From Halobacteriales archaeon QS_3_64_16 (GTDB taxonomy: Archaea; Halobacteriota; Halobacteria; Halobacteriales; Halococcaceae): DNA of 64,000 nt. Below are positions 9,256 through 18,879 of this stretch, one piece after another. The stretch is taken from assembly GCA_003021705.1 (NCBI GenBank), contig PXRJ01000001.1, positions 105,165-169,164 on the forward strand. The letters run 5' to 3'. The position numbers were made by a program, and so were the translations under genes. The notes below the pieces were generated by a model. The model saw only the letters and a program-made list of their open reading frames with translations, was not told where the DNA came from and made no database searches. Positions within the stretch are counted from its first letter, which is position 1. Every line of letters begins with the position of its first letter.

Positions 9256-10219
9256 GAGCGAAACCGATACTACAGAGAGCGAGACCACAGACAGCGAGTT
9301 CGAACAGTTCAGCGACGTCGGCGAGGCCGACGTCACCCGGGCGATCGGCCAGGAGTGGACCGAGGACTTCATGAACTTCTCCGACAGCGACGTGATCATC
9401 GTCGGAGGCGGTCCCTCGGGACTGATGGCCGCAACCGAACTCGCCGAGCGGGGCGTCCAGACGATGGTCGTCGAGAAGAACAACTACCTGGGCGGGGGCT
9501 TCTGGCTCGGGGGCTTTCTGATGAACAAGATCACCGTACGCTCGCCCGCCGAGTTGGTTCTGGAGGATCTCGACGTCGAGTACAAGCAGGCCCAGGACAC
9601 CGAGGGGCTGTACGTCGCGAACGGGCCACACGCCTGCTCGGCACTGATCAAAGCCGCCTGTGACGCAGGCGCGAAGATCCAGAACATGACTGAGTTCACC
9701 GACATCGTGATCCGCGAGGACCACCGGGTGGGTGGGATCGTCATGAACTGGACGCCAGTCCACTCCTTGCCTCGGGAGATCACCTGCGTCGATCCGGTCG
9801 CCATCGAGGGTAATCTCGTGATCGACGCGACCGGCCACGACGCGATGGCCGTCTCGAAACTGCAGGAACGCGGCGTGCTCGATGCGCCGGGACTCGGAAG
9901 TGCCGCCGAGAGCGCGACCGGCATGGACGAGACCGACGCGGACTCCTATGGTGCACCGGGACACGACTCGCCGGGGCATGACTCGATGTGGGTCGGTCAG
10001 AGCGAGGACGCGGTCGTCGAACATACCGGGCTCGTCCACCCGGGTCTGATCGCCACGGGGATGGCCGTCGCGACGACCTATGGCCTCCCGCGGATGGGCC
10101 CGACCTTCGGCGCGATGCTCCTCTCGGGGAAGCGGGCCGCCCAGGCCGCCATCGACGAACTCGGTATCGAGGCCGACCCCGTCGAGATGAGCACCCAGGC
10201 GACGCCCGCCGACGACTGA
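9254..10219 (+). CDS. thi4: thiazole synthase Thi4 family (thiamine biosynthesis)
   Basis: This 321-residue FAD-fold protein makes the thiazole half of thiamine from NAD and glycine. The dinucleotide-binding motif [15 protein letters not shown] spans residues 46-60, and a second conserved segment near the C terminus reads [14 protein letters not shown]. Cys178 in EITCVDP aligns with the sulfur-donating cysteine of yeast and Haloferax Thi4, so this looks like the suicidal, cysteine-type enzyme rather than the sulfide-using type with His at that place. The start at 9254 is set by the leaderless promoter. An acidic tail of about 35 residues precedes the conserved domain. Confidence 0.92.
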   Translation: MSETDTTESETTDSEFEQFSDVGEADVTRAIGQEWTEDFMNFSDSDVIIVGGGPSGLMAATELAERGVQTMVVEKNNYLGGGFWLGGFLMNKITVRSPAELVLEDLDVEYKQAQDTEGLYVANGPHACSALIKAACDAGAKIQNMTEFTDIVIREDHRVGGIVMNWTPVHSLPREITCVDPVAIEGNLVIDATGHDAMAVSKLQERGVLDAPGLGSAAESATGMDETDADSYGAPGHDSPGHDSMWVGQSEDAVVEHTGLVHPGLIATGMAVATTYGLPRMGPTFGAMLLSGKRAAQAAIDELGIEADPVEMSTQATPADD

Positions 10220-10344
10220 AGCGGCCTTGTCTTACTGCTAATCGTACTTGCCATACTCGTCTGTGTTCATAGACGACTCCTGGTGGGGGACTAAGTAGCA
10301 GTCCCGCTCTGGGATCTGCTCGTTATTGATCGTATAATCGAGTA

Positions 10345-10381
10345 CCTTTATTAGGGTCGCTAAATATGCCATGACATGGCA
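10345..10381 (+). promoter_or_regulatory. promoter of the branched-chain-type ABC operon, with a palindrome over the start codon
   Basis: A TTTATTA box (10347-10353) lies about 26 nt before the ATG at 10376, again implying a leaderless transcript. The sequence TGCCATG-A-CATGGCA (10367-10381) is a perfect 7-bp-arm palindrome overlapping the start codon and predicted transcription start. It could be an operator. Confidence 0.4.
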
Positions 10382-11746
10382 CGTACATCGGGTCCGGGTG
10401 GAGGGGCGCAGAACAGCGGATCGCCGAACGTCGATCACGATATGGGAAGGCGACGATTCATGAGGGGGGCCGGAGCGGCGACCGCCGCGGCTTCGATGGG
10501 ACTTGCCGGTTGTAGCAACCCGGCGAGCCAGAGCGATAGCGGCGGCGATGGTGGGGGTGGCGGTGAGATTCCCGGCGAACCGCTTCGTATGGCGTGTATC
10601 GGGTTCACTTCAGGGGCTGCCTCCGTGTTCGGCGTGCCGATGATGCAGGCTGCGGAGATGACCGTCGACAGGATCAACGAGAACGGCGGTATCCTGGGCG
10701 AACGCGAGATCGAGATGGAGCAGTTCGACGAGAACGTCGATCAGGTCATACAACAGTACCGGCGACTAGCCACACAGGAGGACTTCGATATCATCATCGG
10801 CTACATCTCGAGTGCAGATGCGCTATCAGTCGCGCCCGTCGCCGAAGAACTCGCTCAGCCAACGATCATCTGGGATACGGGGACAACGGAGCTGTTCGAT
10901 ACTGCGGTTACCGATCCCCAATACGTCTTCCGGACGTGTGCGAGCAGTTCGACCGATACAGTCGGTGCAGCACGCCTCCTGGAGAACGCTTTTTCAGACG
11001 TACAGACTGTCGCAGGTGCCAACCAGGACTACGCGTTCGGCCGGAACAACTGGAACCTCTTCACGCAGGCGATCGAGAGCATCGGTATCGACGTCGAGGT
11101 AGTAGCAGCACGTTTCACCCCTTTTCCGACCGAAGATTACAGCGCAACGATCAGTGCGCTCAGCAACGTCGACCCCGATTTCATCTTTTCGAGTTACTGG
11201 GGCGGCGACGCGGTAAACTTCATCACCCAAGCGAACAACCAGGGCCTGTTCGAAGACACTATTCCGTGTTTCAGCGCGGCGAGTCACATATTAGGTGACG
11301 TTCCGAACCAGATCAGAGACGGGTTCGTCTTCGGTGCGCGCGGTCCACACGCCCCCTTCGGTGCTCTGGAGTGGAGCCAACTACACCAGCAGTTCGTTCG
11401 GAACTACCAGAACGAGTTCAACGAAGCACCCTACGCCCACGGGGCATTCCACGCGTGGCAGGCGATCTGGGCGTACGTCTACTCGATCGAGCGTGCCTAC
11501 AACCTTACGGGTACATATCCTGGAAAGGACCAATGGATCAGTTCAATGGAGGGTATTGGCTTTGACTCCCCGAGTGGGTTCGTCGATATGCCACGAGGAA
11601 GTCACAACGTGGTCGAACCGTCGCTCTATGGCCTTGCGGACACGAGCGGTGATCGGTTATCGCTTCGTGACACTTCCTGGACCGCTCCCGAGCTGGTCAA
11701 CCCGCCACCGACGATGACCACGAGCGAGTGGCTCGATAGCTTATAG
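10376..11746 (+). CDS. ABC transporter substrate-binding lipoprotein, branched-chain amino acid (LivK/AmiC) type
   Basis: This 456-residue exported protein has a Tat signal (GRRRFMRGAG, about residues 24-33) and a lipobox GLAGC with Cys46 as the likely lipid anchor. The rest is a type I periplasmic-binding fold (Peripla_BP_6), with PLRMACIGFTSGAASVFGVP at its start. It heads a five-gene operon with two LivH/LivM permeases and two ATPases. This family carries branched-chain amino acids, amides, urea and other small solutes, and the sequence does not settle which. The neighbour thi4 makes a thiamine-related substrate conceivable but unproven. Confidence 0.88.
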   Translation: MARTSGPGGGAQNSGSPNVDHDMGRRRFMRGAGAATAAASMGLAGCSNPASQSDSGGDGGGGGEIPGEPLRMACIGFTSGAASVFGVPMMQAAEMTVDRINENGGILGEREIEMEQFDENVDQVIQQYRRLATQEDFDIIIGYISSADALSVAPVAEELAQPTIIWDTGTTELFDTAVTDPQYVFRTCASSSTDTVGAARLLENAFSDVQTVAGANQDYAFGRNNWNLFTQAIESIGIDVEVVAARFTPFPTEDYSATISALSNVDPDFIFSSYWGGDAVNFITQANNQGLFEDTIPCFSAASHILGDVPNQIRDGFVFGARGPHAPFGALEWSQLHQQFVRNYQNEFNEAPYAHGAFHAWQAIWAYVYSIERAYNLTGTYPGKDQWISSMEGIGFDSPSGFVDMPRGSHNVVEPSLYGLADTSGDRLSLRDTSWTAPELVNPPPTMTTSEWLDSL

Positions 11747-11759
11747 ATCGAGTGATACA

Positions 11760-12689
11760 ATGTATGTGCTCCAACAGTTCCTCATCGATCAGCTGATAAT
11801 CGTTCTCAATGGTCTCTCCAGAGCCTCTACGCTGTTCTTGCTCGGGACCGGGCTGTCACTGGTGTACGGAATGCTCAACTTCATGAACCTCGCTCACGCC
11901 GCGTTCCTCCCGCTCGGGGCGTATCTCTCCGCGAGCCTCATCCGCCGGACTACCGGAGTAGTCGGCGATAGCCTCGGGTTCGTCGGGCTGTTCGTCGTCT
12001 TTCTGGTGGTGTTGTTACTGGTCGTCCCGGCCATTGCCTCGATGGTCGGTCTAGTGATGGAACAAGCCCTCTTCGAGCCGCTGTACGATCTCGAGGACGA
12101 CTACCATCTACTAGCGACGTTCGGTATCATCCTGATGATGGAAGACTCGATGAAGTTCGTCTGGGGTGGCCAGCCGGTGAGCGCAACAGCACCGGCAGAC
12201 CTACTCGGTACCTTCTCGATCCCGGGTGGGACCTATCCCTGGTGGTCGATCCTAACGATCCTCATCACGGCTGCGATCGCCGGTACGCTCTATTACTTCC
12301 TCGAGGCAACGCGGTTGGGGAGGATCACGCTCGCGATGGCCGAGGACAAGGAGATCGTCAGCGTCAGCGGGATCGATACGCGATCGATCCATCTCAAGAT
12401 CTTCGTCATTAGTGTCGGACTGGCTGCACTCGGCGGGGCGCTTTACCTGCCGGGTGCGTCGATCACTACCGGGCTGTCCCTCGAGTTCGTCATCCTCGCC
12501 TTTGCGGTGCTGGTCATCGGCGGGCTCGGAAGCCTCAAGGGAGCTATCGTCGCCTCGTTGATCATCGGGCTGGTACAGGCCTACGGGACCTATTATATCC
12601 CGCAACTGGCACTCGCTGCGGTGTTCTTGTTGATGGCCGCCGTGATACTGGTGAAACCGACCGGTCTGTTTGGGGAGATCGACGCATGA
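11760..12689 (+). CDS. ABC transporter permease, LivH type
   Basis: This 309-residue membrane protein of the BPD_transp_2 family has the typical GLSLVYGMLNFMNLAHAAF stretch near its N terminus and a GLGSLKGAIVASLIIGLVQ segment near the end. It forms a heterodimeric channel with the LivM-type protein encoded next, whose ATG overlaps its stop by 4 bp (ATGA). The start is 13 nt after the binding-protein stop. Confidence 0.9.
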   Translation: MYVLQQFLIDQLIIVLNGLSRASTLFLLGTGLSLVYGMLNFMNLAHAAFLPLGAYLSASLIRRTTGVVGDSLGFVGLFVVFLVVLLLVVPAIASMVGLVMEQALFEPLYDLEDDYHLLATFGIILMMEDSMKFVWGGQPVSATAPADLLGTFSIPGGTYPWWSILTILITAAIAGTLYYFLEATRLGRITLAMAEDKEIVSVSGIDTRSIHLKIFVISVGLAALGGALYLPGASITTGLSLEFVILAFAVLVIGGLGSLKGAIVASLIIGLVQAYGTYYIPQLALAAVFLLMAAVILVKPTGLFGEIDA

Positions 12690-13726
12690 GCCAGGACACG
12701 CGAACTGGACTCGTTTCCGAGATCAAAGGGAGTGTCACCTCCTCCTGGGGGATCGGTGCTGCCCTGCTCGCTATCGGCGCGTTCGCCCTGCCGTACCTGC
12801 CGGGGACGTCCCAGTTCGAGGTCTTTCTCGTTGCCCAGATACTCACCTTCGCCATAGCAGGCCTCGCGTACAACGTGCTCTTGGGATACACGGGGCTGCT
12901 CTCCTTCGGCCACGCGGCGTTTTTCGGCGGGTCGGCGTACGCTATTGGACTTTTCGCCCAGTACGCGGGCGTTTCCGAGCTACTCGTACTGTTACCTGTC
13001 GGCGTTCTCGCCGCGGGCACGGTCGCAGCGATCGTCGGGTACGTCTCCGTTCGCCACACGAAGGTGTACTACGCACTGTTGATGCTGGCGCTCGCCCAGT
13101 TGCTCTACGTTCTCACAGTGAAACTCTATACGGTCACCGGTGGGACCGATGGGGTTCCCATCACGGCCCCGACGATCGCCGGGGTCGATTACCTCGCGAT
13201 GTGGGGGTATGGGGGCTATCTTCAGGGTGTTCTCTACTACGTTATCCTGCTGGCGTTCGTCGTGACTGCGGTACTGCTCTGGACGTTCATGCACTCGCCG
13301 TTCGGGCTCACACTCAAGACGATCCGCGATAGCCCGGAGCGAGCACGGGCCATCGGCATCCCGGTCTACCAGTATCGGTGGTACGCGAGCATCGTCTCCG
13401 GGGCGTTTACCGGACTCGCCGGCGCGATGTACGCGTTTCTCAACGGACACGTCACTCCGGGAACAGTACTACACTGGTCACGTTCAGGTGAGCTGGCCTT
13501 CATGACTGTTCTCGGGGGAACGGGGTCGTTCCTGGGTCCGGTTGCCGGAGCGGGAGCGTTCATTCTGATCCGTAGCCAAGCCCAGCAACTGACCGAGTAC
13601 TGGCACTTCGTGATGGGACTCGTGTTGTTCCTCGTGATCGTCTTCGAACCCGAAGGTATCGCGGGCATTGTCTCGCGAATCCGTCGTCGCGTCCGTCGGT
13701 GGCGTAAGGATAGGGGCGATCGCTGA
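12686..13726 (+). CDS. ABC transporter permease, LivM type
   Basis: This 346-residue membrane protein is the LivM partner. It has AYNVLLGYTGLLSFGHAAFF near residue 57 and the conserved cytoplasmic loop TIRDSPERARAIGIP, then GGTGSFLGPVAGAGAF. Start and stop overlap both neighbours (ATGA with LivH; TGATG with LivG), indicating tight co-translation. A short Arg-rich basic tail ends the protein. Confidence 0.9.
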   Translation: MSQDTRTGLVSEIKGSVTSSWGIGAALLAIGAFALPYLPGTSQFEVFLVAQILTFAIAGLAYNVLLGYTGLLSFGHAAFFGGSAYAIGLFAQYAGVSELLVLLPVGVLAAGTVAAIVGYVSVRHTKVYYALLMLALAQLLYVLTVKLYTVTGGTDGVPITAPTIAGVDYLAMWGYGGYLQGVLYYVILLAFVVTAVLLWTFMHSPFGLTLKTIRDSPERARAIGIPVYQYRWYASIVSGAFTGLAGAMYAFLNGHVTPGTVLHWSRSGELAFMTVLGGTGSFLGPVAGAGAFILIRSQAQQLTEYWHFVMGLVLFLVIVFEPEGIAGIVSRIRRRVRRWRKDRGDR

Positions 13727-14472
13727 TGGCCGTACTCCAGACCCGAGAACTAACGAAGACGTTCGGCGAACTCACGGCAGTCGATAGCGTAGACTTCGCG
13801 ATCGATAGCGGGGAGATCGTCGGGATCATCGGTCCCAACGGGGCCGGTAAGACTACGCTCGTGAATCTGTTGACGGGCGTCTTCGAGTCGACATCGGGCG
13901 AGATCGTCTTCGACGGACGGACGCTCGGGGACTCTCCGGTGTATTCCCGTGCGCAGTCGGGACTCGTGCGGTCCTTTCAGATCCCACAGATCTGTGATGA
14001 TCTCACTCCGGTCGAGAACGTTCGATCCGCGATCCTCACCCGGGAGGGATACAACAAGTCGCTGTTTACCGTACTCGACTGGGAGGACGATACCCGCCTC
14101 GAAGCGAGCGATCTGCTCGAGGAGTTCGGTATCGTCGACCAGCAGGAAACCCGGGCCAAGGCGATCCCGCATGGCGATAAGAAAATTCTCGACGTGTGTA
14201 TGAGCATCGCCATGCGCCCGAAGCTACTCGTTCTCGACGAACCGACGAGCGGGGTCGCCACCGAGAACAAGTACACAATCATGGAACGGCTACGGAGCTA
14301 CTTCGAGACGTCGGAGGTGGCAGTGCTGTTCATCGAACACGACATGGAACTCATTGCCGAGTACGCCGAGCGTGTCGTCGCGATGGATCGAGGGCGGAAG
14401 ATCATCGATGGCACGCCGGAGGAGGTCCTCGAGGACGAGACCGTAAAACGCCGTATCCGAGGCGAGGAGTGA
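13726..14472 (+). CDS. ABC transporter ATP-binding protein, LivG type
   Basis: This 248-residue ATPase has Walker A GPNGAGKTT (about residues 37-45) and Walker B LLVLDEPTSGV. The signature region reads IPHGDKKILDVCMSIAMRP, so the usual LSGG(E/Q)Q(R) is replaced by a degenerate IPHGDKK, as seen in some LivG proteins. It energises the two permeases together with LivF. Its first base overlaps the LivM stop. Confidence 0.88.
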   Translation: MAVLQTRELTKTFGELTAVDSVDFAIDSGEIVGIIGPNGAGKTTLVNLLTGVFESTSGEIVFDGRTLGDSPVYSRAQSGLVRSFQIPQICDDLTPVENVRSAILTREGYNKSLFTVLDWEDDTRLEASDLLEEFGIVDQQETRAKAIPHGDKKILDVCMSIAMRPKLLVLDEPTSGVATENKYTIMERLRSYFETSEVAVLFIEHDMELIAEYAERVVAMDRGRKIIDGTPEEVLEDETVKRRIRGEE

Positions 14473-15188
14473 TGCTGCTCGAACTCGCCGGACTCAGTGC
14501 GTCGATCGAAGGCGTCACCGTGTTGCGCGACATCGACCTCTCGGTAGCGGAGTCCGAAATCGTCGGTATCGTCGGTCGGAACGGTGCCGGTAAGACCTCG
14601 ACGTTCCGTTCGGTGATGGGATTACAGACCATACAGGGCGGATCGATATCCTTCGACGGTGAGGACATCACTGAACGCGAGACTCACGAGCGAAAGCGCC
14701 TCGGAATCGGCTTCGCTCCCGAGGATCGGCGGTTGATCTCGAACCTCACGGCCCGAGAGAACATCGAAATGGCACTTTGGGGCACCGACGACGGGACGAC
14801 CAGTGTCGACGATCGCCTCGCAGTCGTACTCGAGGTGTTTCCCGACATGGACGCCTTCCTCGATCAACCCGCCGGGAAACTCTCCGGCGGGCAACAACAG
14901 ATGGTGACTGTCTCCCGCGCGCTGGTCGCCGATCCGAACTTAGTCATGCTGGACGAACCCTTCGAAGGGCTCGCACCTAGCATCAAACGGGATCTGAGCG
15001 AGAGCATGTCGACTGTTCGTGAGGACCTCGGAACCTCTGTACTCATCGCGGAGTCCCAGATCAGTCAGATCAGTGATTTCGTCGACCGACTATACGTTAT
15101 CGAGCGTGGGAACATCATCGCCGAGACGGACGACCCCGCTACAGTCAGCGACGACGAGGAGCTAATGGAGGTCATCAGTGGCGGCTGA
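14472..15188 (+). CDS. ABC transporter ATP-binding protein, LivF type
   Basis: This 238-residue second ATPase of the importer has Walker A GRNGAGKTS, signature LSGGQQQMVTVSRAL and Walker B VMLDEPFEGLAPS. The start is the ATG sharing a base with the LivG stop at 14472. It is the last gene of the operon; the next gene, at 15256, is on the other strand. Confidence 0.9.
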   Translation: MLLELAGLSASIEGVTVLRDIDLSVAESEIVGIVGRNGAGKTSTFRSVMGLQTIQGGSISFDGEDITERETHERKRLGIGFAPEDRRLISNLTARENIEMALWGTDDGTTSVDDRLAVVLEVFPDMDAFLDQPAGKLSGGQQQMVTVSRALVADPNLVMLDEPFEGLAPSIKRDLSESMSTVREDLGTSVLIAESQISQISDFVDRLYVIERGNIIAETDDPATVSDDEELMEVISGG

Positions 15189-15255
15189 GCTGTGGGTTCG
15201 TACGATCGTATCGTCGATCTGCCCGCCCGGTCATCTATAGAGTATACCAGGATCG

Positions 15256-15792
15256 CTATCGGTCGCGCCACTCCTGCGCTAAGAGCCCGTAGAGATGGGA
15301 ATCCTGATATTCGCCGTCGAGAAAGCGCTGTTCACGCTGGACGCCCTCCTCGACGAAGCCGACCCTCTCTAAGAGCCGCTGTGAGACTTTGTTCGATTCG
15401 TGAACCCGGGCGGTCAGTTTGTGCAGATTGACTTCCTCGAACCCGTAGTCAGTAATGAGCCGTACTGCTGCCGTCCCGTAGCCCTTACCTTGCTCGTCGG
15501 GGACGATCCAGTAGCCGAGTTCGCTGGTCCCACGGCGATGGTCGATCGCGAAGAGGTGGGCGTAGCCAACCGGTTCTTCGTTGGCACAGACCAGCAGGTC
15601 GATCGAATCGTCGCTACCGACGAACTGTTCTTCGTACTCGGTCCGTTGCTGCGAGCGACTGATCGGCCGATAACGCGCGACGTACGGGCCGATTCGCCGG
15701 TCGGTGAATCCGCGCTGAAGGAACCCGATGTCCTCTTCCTCGACCGTCCTGAGCGCGACGTCACCGCCGCCGAGGAAAACTGGACCGGGCAT
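15256..15792 (-). CDS. GNAT-family N-acetyltransferase (RimJ/RimL-like)
   Basis: This 178-residue protein has an N-terminal GDVALRTVEEEDIGFL segment and the acetyl-CoA-binding motif ELGYWIVPDEQGKGYGTAAV (about residues 92-111), followed by HKLTARVHESNKVSQRLLER. The architecture is that of RimJ/RimL acetyltransferases, which modify ribosomal proteins or small amines. The acceptor here is unknown. It converges on the ABC operon. Confidence 0.87.
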   Translation of the reverse strand: MPGPVFLGGGDVALRTVEEEDIGFLQRGFTDRRIGPYVARYRPISRSQQRTEYEEQFVGSDDSIDLLVCANEEPVGYAHLFAIDHRRGTSELGYWIVPDEQGKGYGTAAVRLITDYGFEEVNLHKLTARVHESNKVSQRLLERVGFVEEGVQREQRFLDGEYQDSHLYGLLAQEWRDR

Positions 15793-15881
15793 ACCGACCG
15801 GTTGCGATGAAGCTCAGTAATCAGTTCCGATCGCCCATTCGATAGTTGCTCGATGCGACGGCAGGAGGACGGTACGCCGAA

Positions 15882-16517
15882 CTACGTGGTTCGAGTACAG
15901 TCCGACACGACCAGCATCTCGGTCGCGCCGGGCTGGAACTCGTAGGGAACGTCCCGAAATTCGACCGTGAGACCGTCCGCACGGAGCCGATCGACCACCG
16001 GATCGACGTATGCTGACCGTTCCCTATCGAGTGAGGCGAGAGTAAATACGCGTACTTCTTCCCTCGCGACGCGGGCGAGCTCTCGCAATGCGGCGACGTG
16101 AGAGTCCCGATCGAGTCGGTCGTCGTATAGGAAGAGGAAGTTCGCCGAGAGCACGAGCGCGAAGCTATCCGATGCGAAGGGTAGGTCGGGCAGCGCGGCT
16201 GCGACGTATCGGCCGGGGTGACGCGCGTAGTCGGCGAGAAAGCGCTCGTAGGCCGCCCGGAGGTATCGGCCGCAGGTCTCGACGTCCTCGTAGAGGTCCC
16301 AGACGAACAAACCGGGGTTCTCGGTGAGCTGTGCCACGGTCCGATCGACGGCTGCGGCACACTCGGCATCCAGCGCCGATACCGATCGGGTATAAAACGG
16401 ATCGACGGCGGTGACCGACCCGCCCCAGGCCGAGGCGATAGCGGCGAAGGAACTCGGTCCACCCGGACAGTCGAGTACCGACCTGCGAGTCACATCCTGC
16501 ACTTCGAGCGCGAACAT
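15882..16517 (-). CDS. class I SAM-dependent methyltransferase
   Basis: This 211-residue protein opens with a SAM-binding glycine motif (LDCPGGPSSFAAIA, residues 15-28) followed by the acidic end of the next strand (TAVDP). A later motif, LPFASDSFALVLSANFLFLY, matches motif IV-like regions of small-molecule methyltransferases. The substrate is unknown. It stands alone between the acetyltransferase and a divergent gene. Confidence 0.8.
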   Translation of the reverse strand: MFALEVQDVTRRSVLDCPGGPSSFAAIASAWGGSVTAVDPFYTRSVSALDAECAAAVDRTVAQLTENPGLFVWDLYEDVETCGRYLRAAYERFLADYARHPGRYVAAALPDLPFASDSFALVLSANFLFLYDDRLDRDSHVAALRELARVAREEVRVFTLASLDRERSAYVDPVVDRLRADGLTVEFRDVPYEFQPGATEMLVVSDCTRTT

Positions 16518-16772
16518 CCGTCAATACTCCGCGAACGTCCGGCCGATGAACCGGTACTCCTCGCTCACTTCGAACCAACCAGAACTGTCCACTATTGTTT
16601 TACATTGTACGCCACTGCATAACTCTGTTCATCGACTTGTGGTACTCGCGTGCGTCGACCATACGGCGACCTCGGGCGACGCCCGGGAAAAGCGGTGTCT
16701 CGTCAACGAACCCGTTCGAGCGGACGACTTTGGTATCCGAAGGGATTTTTGCGTGTAGTAACACCCGCCGAT

Positions 16773-17534
16773 ATGCTCGAGCGTATCGTGCTCTACCGCG
16801 CGTCGACAACCCTCGTCGACAGCGGAGAAATCGCAGCCTGGCTCCGCGAGCGGGTTGAACCCGAGGTCGTCGTCCGGGATCGATTCCTCGATCTCCACAG
16901 CGACGAGGACCTTCCCGCAGCCTTCGCCAGGGCGCGCGTGCTCGATCCCTACGATCGGGAGACCGGCAACGAGATGCTCGGGATCGTTCGCTACGAACAG
17001 CGCGCGCTCGCAGACCCCGATCGGGCGGGCGGGGTGCTCTACGACGGGCTGGCGATTCAGCGCGCGCTCAACGCCTGTTTTCCCGCGGAGGAAGCCCGCG
17101 AGGAGTTGCATATCGCCCTGCTGGATCGGGCACTGGGAACCTGGGGCGATCACGACGGGCGGTGGCACAAGCGGGTGAATATTCTCGGGCAGCCCGCGCT
17201 TCTCTCGATACCCGGTCTGTTCGAAGCACCCGCCAAGCCCCAAGAATACTACCAGGCCCAACAGCACCACGCCATGCTCTCGGGCGGAGCGCCACCCCGG
17301 GAGGTCCTAGAGAGCGAGATCGAGGGCGACTTCCTCGTCGAAGGCGACCCCCGGACGACCGAGGCGCTGAAGGGCTACGTCCTGCAGGCGATCCACTTCT
17401 GGGCAACCGGTGAGGCCTTCTGCGCGGAGGAGGGCTGTCGACTCTACAACGCCCACCGCCAGCCGGAACTCGTCACGGCACAGCTTCGTGACCCCGAGTT
17501 TTGCGAAGGACATGCCGAGGCATACGAGGCATAG
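16773..17534 (+). CDS. conserved archaeal protein, putative metallopeptidase of the DUF6775/DUF7001 type
   Basis: This 253-residue protein is strongly conserved in appearance across haloarchaea: DRFLDLHSDEDLP, ARVLDPYDRETGNEMLGIVR, ALGTWGDHDGRWHKRVNILG, and a Cys/His-rich end (CAEEGCRLYNAHRQ ... FCEGHAEAY). The LLDRALGTWGDHDGRWHKR region is rich in potential metal ligands, but I see no clear HExxH. The start is the ATG at 16773, because the open frame upstream is Arg-rich and unlike the protein. The family name is from memory and no function is demonstrated. Confidence 0.75.
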   Translation: MLERIVLYRASTTLVDSGEIAAWLRERVEPEVVVRDRFLDLHSDEDLPAAFARARVLDPYDRETGNEMLGIVRYEQRALADPDRAGGVLYDGLAIQRALNACFPAEEAREELHIALLDRALGTWGDHDGRWHKRVNILGQPALLSIPGLFEAPAKPQEYYQAQQHHAMLSGGAPPREVLESEIEGDFLVEGDPRTTEALKGYVLQAIHFWATGEAFCAEEGCRLYNAHRQPELVTAQLRDPEFCEGHAEAYEA

Positions 17535-17667
17535 ATTTCACAGAGCAGACGACAGCTGTGCTGGCGGTGCGTTCTGTAACGCCCACGCCGAGGTGTATAG
17601 CCTGAATCCTATGGAGCGGACGCAGACGCGTTATCGGTGTGTCTCGTGAAGCGCACGATCGTCGTGT

Positions 17668-18108
17668 TCAGGTTTCGATGAGTTCGACGAGATTGCCCTC
17701 CGGATCGCGGACGAACAGGATCGTCGACCCGCTCTCGGTCGTCTGGGGTTCGCTCAGCGTCTCGACGGCCTCCGGCAGCGACTCGTAGAAGCCCTCGACG
17801 TCCACGACCGACAGGCCGAGGTGGGTCGCACCGGGTTGGTTGACCGCCTCGGTAGCTGTCGCCTCACCCTCGGGCTCGTATTCGATCAGTTCGACGCGTA
17901 CGCCGTCAGCATCGAGGTGGGTAAACGTTCCAGTAGCTCCTTCGACGCCGACTGCTGAAGCGAACGCCGAGCCCGAGACCGTGAAGCGGTCGAGTTCCTC
18001 GAGACCGAGGATCTCGCGATAGAACTCGACGGCGCGATCGAGATCGCAAACGGTGATTCCGACGTGGTGAGCAGTGAGGTCCGGACCCTGCTTTCCAGTA
18101 TCGCTCAT
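17668..18108 (-). CDS. VOC-family (glyoxalase/bleomycin-resistance) protein
   Basis: This 146-residue protein has the two-repeat VOC fold: HHVGITVCDLDRAVEFYREI at residues 15-34 and THLGLSVVDVEGFYESLP in the second half, ending FVRDPEGNLVELIE with the typical C-terminal Glu metal ligand. His15/16, the mid Glu (VRVELIE) and the terminal Glu are candidate metal ligands. Substrates in the family range from methylglyoxal adducts to catechols. The ATG at 18108 is preferred over an upstream extension. Confidence 0.85.
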   Translation of the reverse strand: MSDTGKQGPDLTAHHVGITVCDLDRAVEFYREILGLEELDRFTVSGSAFASAVGVEGATGTFTHLDADGVRVELIEYEPEGEATATEAVNQPGATHLGLSVVDVEGFYESLPEAVETLSEPQTTESGSTILFVRDPEGNLVELIET

Positions 18109-18164
18109 AGAACTGGTACCCCGGCGAGTGCCGAAAGCGGTTCGATCGCACTGACTCGCTCGAT

Positions 18165-18872
18165 TCACTCGACGACGCCGTACGTGAGGCGGACGAACCC
18201 CAGTGCGAACCGGTCGGCACCGTAGGTGCCACAGCACCGTCTCACGGCGTCGTGAGCACTCTCGACGCGTGCTTCGAGCGCTCTCCAGGGCGGGTCATCG
18301 TAGCGTAGCTGCCAGGTCGGGGGCGTCGAGGCGACGACGAAGGCACGAAAGGTCATATCGAGGGGCAACGCTCGTCGGTCGGCGCTTCGCGTCGCGTCGA
18401 GCAGACAGATTCGACCACCGGGACCGAGCAGCGAGCACCACTCTTCGATCACCGGCGCGGGGTCGGCAAACATCCCGCTGAGGAAGCTCGCGAGCACGGC
18501 GTCGATACCTTTTCCATTAGTCCCTTCGCCGATAGCGTGATCGACCGCGGACGCAGCGATCGGCGGGCGGGAAGCGTCGGCCCGGATTAGCGAGACGTTC
18601 TTCCACCCGCGTCGTTCGACGCGCTCGCGGGCGACATCGAGCATCCCGGCAGTGAGATCGATGCCGATCACCTGCCCTTCGGGCCCGACCCGCTCGCGAA
18701 GGTAGGGGAGGTTCGCGCCGGTCCCACAACCCATCTCCAGTACTGTATCGCCGGGCTCGAGCGCTAGCGCGTCGGCGGCGGCCGCTCGCCAGGCACCGAC
18801 GCCGGGAAAGCGCGCGATTCGGTCGTAGAGTCGCGCCCACCGCCCGTAGAACGCCTGGAGGTCGTCGGTCAT
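18165..18872 (-). CDS. class I SAM-dependent methyltransferase (UbiE/COQ5-like)
   Basis: This 235-residue protein has SAM motif I VLEMGCGTGANLPYL (residues 44-58) and motif post-I VIGIDLTAGML. The N-terminal YGRWARLYDRIARFPGV is typical of membrane-lipid or quinone methyltransferases. Its start lies 7 nt after the stop of the ThiR-like regulator, so it is the third gene of a dcd-regulator-methyltransferase unit. The ATG at 18872 removes an upstream extension that overlaps the regulator. Confidence 0.82.
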   Translation of the reverse strand: MTDDLQAFYGRWARLYDRIARFPGVGAWRAAAADALALEPGDTVLEMGCGTGANLPYLRERVGPEGQVIGIDLTAGMLDVARERVERRGWKNVSLIRADASRPPIAASAVDHAIGEGTNGKGIDAVLASFLSGMFADPAPVIEEWCSLLGPGGRICLLDATRSADRRALPLDMTFRAFVVASTPPTWQLRYDDPPWRALEARVESAHDAVRRCCGTYGADRFALGFVRLTYGVVE

Positions 18873-18879
18873 CGCGAAC

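Noticed and set aside
9254..9300. TPP riboswitch before thi4
   Set aside because: The transcript is predicted to be leaderless, leaving no room for a riboswitch; control by ThiR is more likely.
17535..17667. Segment reading AFCNAHAEVY, similar to the end of the upstream DUF6775/DUF7001-type protein (FCEGHAEAY)
   Set aside because: Only about ten residues agree and no longer homology follows; partial duplication is possible but chance cannot be excluded.
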